In this document: positions 11,791 through 22,300 of the stretch, piece after piece
Position numbering within the stretch: the stretch's first letter is position 1
Layout: each line of letters begins with the position of its first letter
DNA from: Nephromyces sp. MM_2019
Taxonomy: Eukaryota; Apicomplexa; Aconoidasida; Nephromycida
DNA: 54,009 bases
Assembly: GCA_015657535.1 (NCBI GenBank)
Contig: JADHZB010001745.1
Location: forward strand, 5,089 to 59,097
Direction of reading: 5' to 3'
The notes under the pieces: model-generated
Told to the model about the DNA's origin: nothing
Databases searched by the model: none
What the model saw: the letters and a program-made list of their open reading frames with translations, nothing else
Made by a program: the position numbers and the translations under genes

Positions 11791-13385
11791 TTATGCCTTC
11801 TCCACAATACTGACAAAATGCTTTGCATTGAGAAAAAAAAAGAGAAAAACTTTGCGAGCGAATTTGCTGCTAGTTTGGTTACTTGAATGAAATTCCAAAG
11901 CAACAAAACAAAACACTAGTCCTCCAAGAGAATTTGTTAACATTTTGTCTACTTGAATGAAATTCAAAAGCAATAAAGCTGCCAACACCACACATCTAAA
12001 TAAAGGTATGCTTCAAAGCGGCTACTTTTTCATGGGAAGCATGCCCAATCAGTGAAGTCACCCTCATATTTCAGGCAGACTTCTTGTGCCATAGTTTGAT
12101 AATACAAGGCGATTCAAGGAAAAACTTATCTTACAAGTACTGCACACACATCATTGGCAAATTGCATTAAAAAAACTACAGAGATTAAGCAGAGTAAATA
12201 GGGATGGTCTCTGCACGTTGAGGCACAATATGATTTAATCAGATTAGTATGGATGTTTTAGCACAACTCAGTAGGTACCGTTTGAAGCTTGCTCATACTT
12301 ATTATTACAAGGGTAACACCGGGCTTAAACACATGCAACCCCTCCAGCCTTTAGAGCTAAGGTGAGCCTACCTTTTCCAGAGAATACAAATTCGATTTAT
12401 CAACTTAGAAACGTGATAGTTTTGCTGATAAACGTTGCAATTTGCTAGTTCCTTTTTTGAAATATAAACTCTCTATGTTGATATTACATATTAATAGGAG
12501 ACACAAGATAACCGGAGCTCAAAGCTATCATCTGATTTTTGTGTTTTCAGCAAAAAAATAAAGCATTGGATACGGTAAGTCCTAAAAATAGGCAGACAGT
12601 TTTTATCTCAGTAGCATCAGCATAGAGACGGATAACTTTGCTTTGCTTGTTTGATGCCTCAGCACGATCGATGTCGGACTAGTAACAGAAATGCACTTCA
12701 CATACTTGGAGCCTGAAGCAGCCATCAGTAAAATATTTCGATGACTTTAAAGGAGTTTTCCAGGCCCAAAATCAACTGTTTCGTGGTCTCCTGCTGTTTA
12801 CGTGTAGTTTCTCAGCTTTTGAGCTCATTTTTTCCACTGTCCCCCTATCGTGTGTGTGCTCGTGTCGTGTGTGTGCTCGTGTCGTGTGTGTGCCTCTACC
12901 AGAGAGAACGGGTAGTCAGTTCCACTCTTGCGACTTTGTGGAGCTGCAGTGCTGCGAATTAGATATTAGGTGATTCCGCAGAAGATTTTTGGTTTCGTTT
13001 TCAGCTTTTCATTGATAAATACTACCTCAGCATCATTTTTTATTGCCTAAGAAGGTCACAAAACAAACAAATCCTTATGAATCTTTAATATCATCTTAAA
13101 AGGTAATGCTTTCGCATAGATGTACGTTTTTTGGTCTAACCGCTAGGCATTAGGTATTTTGACAATTACCTAGTAGTTAGCGTACATACGTAAAACCACG
13201 AAGTACTGGCGCTACATTTTGCCTCTAAATTTCTCTGGAAACTATAAATAGCTGCATCAATTCCTTTTTTTTCCCTTGCACAATCTCGAGCAAAATTTCA
13301 TCAGAGGACTGCAACATTTGACAATAGCCTACCAAGTCCTATCGCATCGCATCTATACATTTATATTCCTAGCCATTAAAGCGTA
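11791..13385 (-). CDS. Short-exon gene, C-terminal part, unknown function
   Basis: Six exons join with agreeing phases: 13359-13385, 13243-13308, 12574-12678, 12372-12424, 12135-12210 and 11791-11820 (stop TAA). The product runs YALMARNIN, SSDEILLEIVQGKKKELMQLFI, SDIDRAEASNKQSKVIRLYA..., QNYHVSKLINRICILWK, DHPYLLCLISVVFLMQF... and HFVSIVEKA. A hydrophobic segment (LLCLISVVFLMQFANDVCAVL) near the C-terminus could be a membrane helix. Codon periodicity is strong in the 12574 and 13243 exons, while donors at 13243 and 12574 are weak. The 5' end lies between 13385 and the EF-Ts start at 13803; an ATG at 13689 opens MEWKKSKDLVKIKNS but could not be joined in phase. No family recognised. Confidence 0.45.
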
Positions 13386-13802
13386 CTGCAGATGGGAAAA
13401 AAAGGACAATTTAAGTGTAATTTTCAACCTCCTAGTATTAGGCCGTAGTAACAATGCTATAGCAATCATTAGAAACTAGCATATGCATTCTGAAAAAAGC
13501 TGAGAGAGTACCATTTTTTCCAATCAAATACCTGTGACTGGGCTTATCCATCTCCGAAAGCTCTGGAGCGTATCAAAAGGCCTTCTCTTCTAATCTGCCC
13601 AGTGATCATTAACCCGTGTCCTGTTCACAGGTCTTGTAAAGCAATGAATTTTTTATCTTCACCAAATCTTTGCTCTTTTTCCATTCCATACTGCTACATG
13701 TCCATATCCGCTTTAAATTTACGGGATTCACTCCCTTCCCAATTGAACCACGGATGCAATGAAAAAGTCAACATTGTCACACAATGCAGATGATATATCG
13801 TC

Positions 13803-16800
13803 ATGAATCAGTGCCGGTATTTGCCCTTTCCTGCAACTCTTCTAGCCCTCCTTTTCGTCCTTTTTCATATCCTAGACATCATCAATTACTCAGTTCAAAG
13901 AGCTGCCTGCAAAAACTTGAGGAGTCAAGATGGGTTGGTACGCACTCTGGCCTTCTCCCTTACATTAAGAGCTTCTTTACAGGAAACTTTCCATCCGTTA
14001 AGAGCAGACAACCAGAATGAAAAACGGTTTCCTAGAGTATTAATTTCATCACTTTACCCCGGGGAGGTGAGCCTCGTCTCACCCTCCTTCTATGGAGGCA
14101 GGAAGAAGTGGAACAGGAGAAATCGCAAGATTTTCCTTGATGATGAGCCTACAAATGGTGAGATGACTAGAATATGTAGGAGAAACAGGAGTAACTTGTA
14201 TTCATCCGGAGGTGGGTGTTTTTTTCGAGGGTTTTGTTTATGAATTTTTGTGGAGCTTCATGATATTGGTAGTATCAGAGGAAAATCTTCGAGTGGTTAG
14301 CATGGCATTGACTGGATCTAAAGCTTCAAATCGGGGAGAGTTTGGCTATTTTTTATGAAGTTTGGTGAATACATGATGATGCTTCGATTGAAGAGGAGGA
14401 AAATAAGGCTTACACGGTATATCAGAAATGAATTTTTTTCTTTTTTCTTTTTTGTGGTTTCATATCCACCGAGCAAGGTATTTTATGCGGAAATTCATGA
14501 TGAATGTAAGTTGGAAGCTGATGTAGTGCTTTGTATATATCCGTATTTTTTTCTTGCTATATTTGCATTTTTTCTATATGTTTCTCTCTGTTTATCTCTT
14601 TATTTTTCTCTCTATTTCTCTATATATCTCTATCTCTCATATTTCGCCTTTTCTTCTATGTTTGCTTAAAATTCTTGTATGGAGATTCTTGTGCCAAATT
14701 CTTTTTCTTTCTCCCGATTTGATAGCATAATGCACTGCGATATTTCCTCTCTCTGCTAGTTACCTTACCAGTGCCTTTATTAAATAGATATCATCATGAC
14801 ACCCTCTGTATATACACTACGCTGCCTCCTATTCCTTGTGTTTGTTCCCGGTTTGTAGACTTCATTTCACTCAGCTTAACTCCACATACACTCCCATTGT
14901 ACTACGCTTATTACGTAAACAGCTTCACCACAAACTGATTTGCTTACTTCTACCGTCACCTTATAACCATATGTTCCTGCCTGAAAATGATTCCCGTATT
15001 GTGTGCTCCTTTATAATATTGAAAATGCTCATCAGAAAGAATTTATGCTTATGCTGGTGTATAGACACTGCATTTCTTCCTACCGTCTCTCAGATTTTTC
15101 CTCGTTGATTTTATACGCAACAAGTCCAGCCTCCCTTCTCCAAAGCCCCAACCCTTCCAGTAAAACCATTGCCATACGAAGGCTGCGTGAGGAAACTGGT
15201 GCTAGTATAAAAGACTGCCTAAAAGCTCTGCAGGCTAATGGTTATGATCACGATAAATCGTTGGAATTCATACTATCTACCCAAGAAAGCGCAGGGGGAG
15301 ATTTCGTTGCTAATCTGGCACCCACTCCTAACGGTAAGGAAGAATTTGTTATGGACTCACTATTATCTGGAGCAGGAGGAGGTGAAGAGCCGAATCTTGT
15401 CAGCGATTATTCAGCCAGCGGAAATCTCTCTGCTTCTTCTTTTTTTTCGTTTAATTCTTCCTTAAGCTCTAAACTTAACGAGAGCTTTGGCGCTGGTGTA
15501 ATAAGCTTAATGAGTGATGAAAGAGGTTCAAGGGGACTCCTTATTGAAGTAGGGTGCAAAACAGACTTTGTAGCCCGTAACTCGGTATTCTTGGATTTAG
15601 TTGAAAGTTTAGCTCAGGAACTGTATAATCAATCCTCCTTAGATGAGTTAAGCTTAGCAGATTCACTCTTAAAATGCGTGAAGAAATCGAAAAAAACAGC
15701 AAAAACTGAAAATTCTGCGTCTGGAGGAGATGAGAAGGAAAGCATTGAGGAGGAAGACAGTGAGGAGGAAACTTTAGTAAACGATTTGAGAGGTGATACC
15801 GTGTATTTTACTTCTCTTTTTCAGCTAGCAGCTCGAAAACTGGGAGAGCCTTTAGTTTTCAAGAGGAAACATGTGTTGAATACCACCTCTGGGAACAATA
15901 CGGGTACAGTCATTGGCTGTTACTTACATGGTGGAAATACGAGACACACAGGGCAGGTTGGGACGTTAGTTATGATCAAATTTTTCGAGAGAGGAAATGG
16001 GTTTGAAGACGCTACTGGGAGCTCAGATAACGTGAAGAATCATGGAAATGAGATCGTTGTGAAGGGCCTAAGTAATGCATCAGGCGCTGAAAATGAGGGT
16101 ACGCCAGAGAGCTGGAAGTTGAGGAAGGAGCTTGCCGATCGGATTGCTATGCATGTAACGGCAGCAAAACCTTCTTTTTTGGTGAGTTTTGTATCTATTG
16201 GGGGGATTGTGTGCATTTTCTAACGATAAATCATCGGAACTTCTCGTTTTCGGGGTTTCTGCTTTAGCTTTGAGTGCAGAAAAAGTAATTGCTAGTGAAA
16301 TTGATAGCATGAGAGATAAAGAGAAATCGTTTTGCTGAGGAAATGCTTGTTTGTTTGAGGCTGTCGTATGTGAGAAACGGATACTTCTGATAAAGAGTTG
16401 TAAGTGGAGCAGATTTTTAGAAAGCTTGGAGGTTGAAGAAACCGTTGTTTGAGAAGAAAGCATGTTTATTGGAGGCTTGGTGGAAGTTGAAGAGAATGTG
16501 GCGATTGTGTATAATATGTGTAAAGAGTCTCTAAGCTATTTCTGCTTATACTCATTTTTTAGATGCTTTGGGTTGTATTTTGCTTCGTTTTAAAAGTATT
16601 TTCTTGTGTGTAGCTATGCATGGAATTGGCTTGCACACATTGATTTAAACTGCGTTAGTAGCTAGGTGTGTTTGTGTGGTATTTTCTTCACGTTGCTTAT
16701 TGCCAGAGTGTGTGCCACAGCCTCTTTTTTAGGGCTTTATTGCCTTTTGAAAAATTGCTTTTTTGCACTCAGCGTATTGATGATGTACCCAAGCAAAGCT

Positions 16801-17408
16801 TAGAGCTAAAAAAACAAAGCATCATTGAAGCTCAAGAAAGAATCGGAAAGGTAAAAAATGAAGAAATCTTGGAGAGGATAGCAGAAGGGAAGCTGCAGAA
16901 GATAGTTCAGCAAGTAGTTCTATACGAACAGGTAAAATATATTTTTCCCCTTTTCTTTAAAGTTCTGCTTCTTCTTGACCAGTTGTGCTTTCAAGCGCTT
17001 TTTCATTTTCTCGGAGAATGTGTATTTTTTTTGCCTGAAGGTGCAATTTCTGATGAAAATGTTCCTTTTCCTTCCTCATGAAGCTCTTTTGTTTCTCTGC
17101 GTTATACCTTTCAGCCATATTAGGCTTTTCTGGCAATTTCTGCACACTTACTGAGCCTATTTCGTGGTTGAATGCGCATTCCGCCTTTTTTTTTTTTTGT
17201 GTGTTTTAGAGAGCTTCATTTTTATGTGATCGAAGCGTGTGCTCTTTCCTTATTTTTATGCTGTTTTCCCTCTTTTTGCTCCTTTCCTTTTTAGGAATGG
17301 ATGCTTGATGATTCGAATATGACGGTTAGGCAGGTTCTTGATGAGCAGGCAAAAAGGCTAGGCGTTGTGAAGATAGAAGTGGAAGAGATGCATATTTTTT
17401 ACAGCTGA
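13803..17408 (+). CDS. tsf: Elongation factor Ts, organelle-targeted
   Basis: EF-Ts is the guanine-nucleotide exchange factor that reloads EF-Tu with GTP in bacterial-type translation. Four exons agree in phase: 13803-14157, 15094-16181, 16773-16931 and 17295-17408, giving 571 aa. The UBA-like N-terminal module (IRRLREETGASIKDCLKAL...GYDHDKSLEFI) is followed by the signature TDFVARN near residue 275, then the core with NTGTVIGCYLHGG...GQVGTLVMIKF, LADRIAMHVTAAKPSFL, and the C-terminal module with ERIAEGKLQKIVQQVVLYEQ and MTVRQVLDEQAK. A serine- and acid-rich insert (around EESIEEEDSEEETL-type sequence) interrupts the core. Exon 1 supplies about 118 residues absent from bacterial EF-Ts: a hydrophobic stretch LPFPATLLALLFVLFHILDII right after the start, then a basic, Ser/Arg-rich region. 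That is the layout of apicoplast leaders. The alternative is a mitochondrial protein; a short extra exon inside the 936-bp first intron cannot be excluded. Confidence 0.92.
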
Positions 17409-18977
17409 AATAAGCATACGTAATACCTTCTTTTAGGTGGGCTCAATTTCTTTTGAGTCTACATAATCAATAACATCTTACTCATGTGTGTTTATTTCTG
17501 GAATCTCTGGTTTTTTCGTGTGTGCGCGCCCTGAAGATTTAACTTTGCAAGCGTATGCATTATTCCTGGAATCGCAGTTGTATTGAGTACTAGTAGCTTC
17601 TCACTATTTATTCTTTAGTCTCCTTACTGTAATGCTAAGATGGCTGAAGTGAAAGGAGGAGCTCTTGTGTGTCCTCTATTTTTTTGTTATATTCATCAAT
17701 TTACTACAATCATCTATAAAGAAAACTACGCGTTCAAAGGCCTCCAACACATACACACATGCAGGAGCAATCTGCTAAAACTCTCAGTCTACAACGATGA
17801 AATTGACAGTGCATTCTTACATAGAATCACGCACACAGCCTTAAAAGTTCATTCTAACATAGAAGTACACCTACAGCCCTTAAAGGTAGTATACTACATG
17901 TGTGCTTGGAAGATTTTGTGTTTTCCCTGCCTTCGGCTTTCTGTTTTGAGCTGGATTTAGAAGGAAATCATTGGGATCATTGTAGTTTTCTCATGAGTAG
18001 CACTAGAGTGTTTTTATGTGTAAGTATTTTTGTAAAATGCTAGTAGGTTTAGGGTGTGAGCGCGTTTAAGGCTACGTTATGTTTTTCGTCCATCACGTGA
18101 TAGTAGTGGAATACTATTTGCACACTCCCTTTCGATTGAAGTGGCTTCAACGATCTAATTCAAGATGGATCTCTCTATATATCCTAAGGCTTAAAAAACT
18201 ATTTTTGTGATGCTTTTCTTATTGATGGGGAAGCAGCTTGTGTGCACACGCACACACGCTGCAATGTGTGTATTGGATTGATTGAGCGATTCAAGTTAAA
18301 GCGATATTCTAAAAGGTATATTTAAGTTTGTTAGAATCAGCGCTTTTCGACATTTCTGAGTAGTTAAGAAAACTATGATACAGGCAGCAGTATACTGCAG
18401 CTACTGTGAACGAAGCGAAGGAGTCGCTTCTGGTTGAAGTTTAGCGATCAACGAAATTTTAATATCATCCATTTTTATGGGATTGGATAGAAGGTTTTTG
18501 ACTAAATCTACTGAGAAATATCAACTTTTGTCCTCATCTTGGTCTAGTCTTGTGTATTCATTTTTGTGTGTGGATAGCTGCAATCGAAGATTCACCTCTT
18601 TTTACGTGTGCTGATTTCAGTGTGTATGGATTCCAACATCACATATTCACCTCTATCCCTATGTCTTCACGTTTCTTGCCCCTTTTTTCTTTATCTATCG
18701 TTCGCACATAAGAACTTTTTTCATCCACTCTCATGTAGTTTCCAGCCTTTTCTCTCTCTTTGTATAGTTTTGGGAAATGTGCACACCTTTTTAACTCTTT
18801 TTCGATATCTTTCAAACCCAGATGCTTGTTGCAAATTATCCCACTACTCTATATGCTGTCATTTTATATATATAAATCACTCGCCTCTCAAAACTCTATC
18901 TTTTGGCAATTTCTTAGTTGCGATTCACTGTAGTTTTTCTGCTTATACTAGTGGTAGTTAGCATGCTTCATGCTAAG
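17409..18977. other. Gene-free stretch behind EF-Ts
   Basis: 3' flank of EF-Ts. Open frames here (for example 17640-17960 and 18608-18961 on plus) lack coding periodicity and recognisable motifs. I see no gene, RNA or repeat other than short GT and TATA-rich patches. Confidence 0.5.
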
Positions 18978-19265
18978 CTACCATAACTCCACAGCGCGTT
19001 CACCATCTGTTTCGGTCCATCCTCTTTTAGTTGAAGCGTCAAGCTTCCACAAAGGATATTCAGTTTCTATCAAAGCAAGAACATTTTTTTCACTTTTCTC
19101 CATCAAAGAGCTAAGCATATCAAATGAAATAGATACAATATACAGAGAACGCTTGCTAATGCCTATATTATAGGAGGCTATTATATTGCAGCGAATGAAC
19201 GCGTCGTCGATGCTATAAATCAAAATCAGCGGACTTTGCAAGTATCTACAACTGTTTGTCTCCCT
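18978..19265 (-). CDS. Candidate terminal exon behind coiled-coil gene
   Basis: A 95-codon frame with very strong purine-first periodicity ends in TAG: ...YSIDDAFIRCNIIASYN, NIGISKRSLYIVSISFDML, SSLMEKSEKNVLALIETEY, WTETDGERAVELW. A possible acceptor is GAGGCTTTTAG at 19266-19276. Just upstream (19270-19385) a different frame on the same strand is also coding-like (EIIPPRNSSFEELPLFHS...). This may be the true 3' end of the coiled-coil gene reached by splicing or a frame change, or a separate gene. No family recognised. Confidence 0.4.
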   Translation of the reverse strand, partial: RETNSCRYLQSPLILIYSIDDAFIRCNIIASYNIGISKRSLYIVSISFDMLSSLMEKSEKNVLALIETEYPLWKLDASTKRGWTETDGERAVELW

Positions 19266-19367
19266 CTAAAAGCCTCTTTTTTACGAGTTTTCGAAGCGAT
19301 GATAAAGAGCAGCTTAGTCTCAATGATTGGTGAGTGAAACAAGGGTAATTCTTCAAAGCTACTGTTT

Positions 19368-22300
19368 CTAGGTGGGATTATTTCCTGTGAAGAAATTGAG
19401 AACCCTGCTCCCGACATCTTGGGAAGCTGATGCTTCGCTCTGATCATCACGAACTGAATCAGCGTCGACAGTAGCACCAAAAGCTTTATTTTTTTCAGAG
19501 TCGCCTTCATCATTAGAGATTTCGCTGATTGGCTGCTCGCTCTCCCCTAGTTCCTCTTCGACTTGCTGAGAATCAAGCCGAAATTTTACTAAATCCCTTG
19601 CTGCAAAGTTTGGTATAAAGTCAAAGTATGACAGGATACCGCCACCTTCTTTAGCTTGATCTTCGTTTAATATCTCATTGGCATCTGCACTTCCCTCCTC
19701 CTTAGGTGAGTTTTGTGAGTCGTTGCTGTCTGTTCTCTTCGTATCTTCACTACCAGCGACGCTGTTACTGTCAATATAACCAAGCTCGGAGCCTTCTCTC
19801 TGGTTGTAATTCACATCACTACCTTCACCTTTAGCTCCTCCGTGTAGTGTAGTAGGTTCAACCACACTGCTAGCATCACTCTTCTTTCTTCCCACCTTGT
19901 TAATGTTTTTAGAGTTACTCAAATCAATGCCATTGCTATCGGTTCCTGTTGCTTCTATGCTATTGCCACGGTCTGGTGAGTTCTGCTTTGAGTTGGAACT
20001 TGCGTCTTGTAGGCTGTTTTTGTCAGTATTTGTGTCTTCATTAAGTTGGGAGCTTGCAGGTAAACCTTCAAAGCCTCCTTTCAAATCTTTGTGGTCCAAT
20101 TTATGCTCCGCTGATGGGGTTGTATTAGGACTCGCTATCCCTGCAGGATTCATGGGTCGTTGTTTCGTCTTCACTGAGGGTTTACCCTTTGCTGTGGCCT
20201 TTTTCTTCTCGTGGTCGTTGAGGTTAGCAGCAGCTCTATAACTTTCAAAGATTGATGTAGCACTGATATCCCCCTGCTGCCGCTGATCGCTGTCCTCAGA
20301 CGAGGATTTGAGTGAGTTCCCACTATCTTCTCGGCTAGGAGTATCATTTTTTTGGAGGTCTACACTCTCGCCAATCGAAGACTTTCTTTGGAAGCTTTCC
20401 ATTTCCCGCTCTTTTTCCTGTAAAGCCTGCTGTAAGTTGCTTTTCTCTTCAGAAAGACGAACGTTATCCTTTTGCATCTTGTCGATCTGCTCCTTATACT
20501 GTCGGATATCCTCCTTCGCCTCCCGAAGTGCATCCTGAGCCTCCATATCTTTACCCCAGGCCCCACGATCCGTCAAATGTGAGTTTACCTTGCTGCCCTG
20601 CATTTCCCTTAGGGCCTTGATTTCGTTATCAGCCTCCTCTAACTTTTTGGCTTGTTCCGAAACCAAAATTTGTGAAGTATTTAGCCTTGTCTGGAGCTCT
20701 TCGGATTTTTGCGTCATTTCCTGTAGATCCAGCAAAGCAGCCCTCTTCCTTGCCTCCATCGCGTTTAGCTGATCCGCCGTTGCTGTAAGCTCTTGCTCTG
20801 CCTTGAAGACGGACTCACGAGCTGCTTTGACTTCCTGTTGTAACTCAGTCGAATCGCTTATGCTTTTGCTTTGCTCTCTGAAAGATTCCTTCAGTGATAT
20901 AATATTGTCTTCTTGTGACTTAGCGCATTCTTCGGCATATTTTATCTCTTCTTTCTGCGAGTTTACAAGCTCTCTCAGAGTATTCAGCTCCTCTGATTGT
21001 GTGCTGGTAAGCCCCCTCAGGCTAGCAAGCTCTTCGTTTTGAATCTGTGTGGTTTCTCTCAGAGTATTCAACTCCTCTGATTGTGTGCTGGTAAGCCCCC
21101 TCAGGCTAGCGAGCTCTTCGTTTTGAATCTGTGTGGTTTCTCTCAGAGTATTCAGCTCCTCTGATTGCGTGTTTGTTAATTCCTTAAGATTCAATATTTC
21201 CTGATTCTTTTTTTCTTGTGTTTCTTGCGCTTCGGCAAGATTTTGAACAGCCGTACTACTAGCACTCTCGGAAAGTTCTCTTAACTTCTTTAATTCCCCG
21301 GTTTGATTATCTATAATACCCTTAAGCTCATTGATTTCCTGGTTCTGTGCTTTTTTAAGCTCAATAAGCTCAGCATCCTTTTCATTATCTTTTCTTTTAC
21401 TGGATGAAGCTAGTTGACTAAGCTCTTCTTCTAATTTGGCAGCTGCTGCTTTCAGCTGACTGGTCTCTTCACTATGGCGGGAAGCAGCTTCCTGAAGCGT
21501 CTTATTCTCATTTTCAATCGCTTTAACGTCTTCCTCTTTGGTTTTAAGCTTGTTTTCACTATCCTTTAGCTGATCTGCTGTTTCTTTCGCTGTTTTCTTC
21601 ACCTCCTCTATCTCTTGCTCCATCTTCTCCTTCTCAAGCTTCAGTTTGTTGATCTCATTGGAGCTAGCTTCCCCTTTCTCTCTTCCATCGTCTTCCGTAC
21701 TTTTAAGAGCATCTCCGCTAGCCTTTCCAGCGACAGAAATGAGAGGAGTGCCCTTTCCTTTCATTAATAGCTCTGATTTCATTTTTTTTATATGGTTCTG
21801 GGCGTGCTCTAGCTCTATTTTTAAGGCTGTTACCTCTGTTTCATTATGCACACTTCTGCTACTGCGAGAATACTTTTCTTGAAGTTCCTTCAGAGTATTC
21901 ATGGTGGCTTCCTTCTCATTTAGCGCTTTTTCCATTTTTTCACGCATTTCTTCAATCTCTTTGAATTTCAGTGAAGTAACTGCATCTACTGCGCGAGAAA
22001 TCTCCACTTCCAAATTCTTTTCTTTCATCTCTGAAGCCTCATTTTTTGCCTGAGATTGAGAGGATTCGCTTTCTTCAGATTCCTTCAATGAATCATGACT
22101 CTTTTGCTTACTTGAAGTTACTTCAATACTCTCCCGCTCCCTCAGAAAATAAATCTCTTCTTCTAGCTTCGCTACATACGAAAACGTAGATGCTGCTGAA
22201 GTAGGAGCCCCTTCTGTAGCTGCTATAGCATCAGCCTCCAGCTTCTTCATTTTTTCGATTAAATCTTTGAGCTCCTCTTCCGTCAATTTTGAGTGCTTAA

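Noticed and set aside
14355..14669. 104-codon plus-strand frame in EF-Ts intron 1
   Set aside because: Phe/Leu/Tyr-rich translation of a T/C-rich intron; EF-Ts exons join in phase without it.
17640..17960. 106-codon plus-strand frame behind EF-Ts
   Set aside because: No codon periodicity, lies in the 3' flank, no recognisable motif.
19897..21882. Several plus-strand Ser/Leu-rich frames
   Set aside because: Antisense shadows of the Glu/Lys-rich coiled-coil exon.
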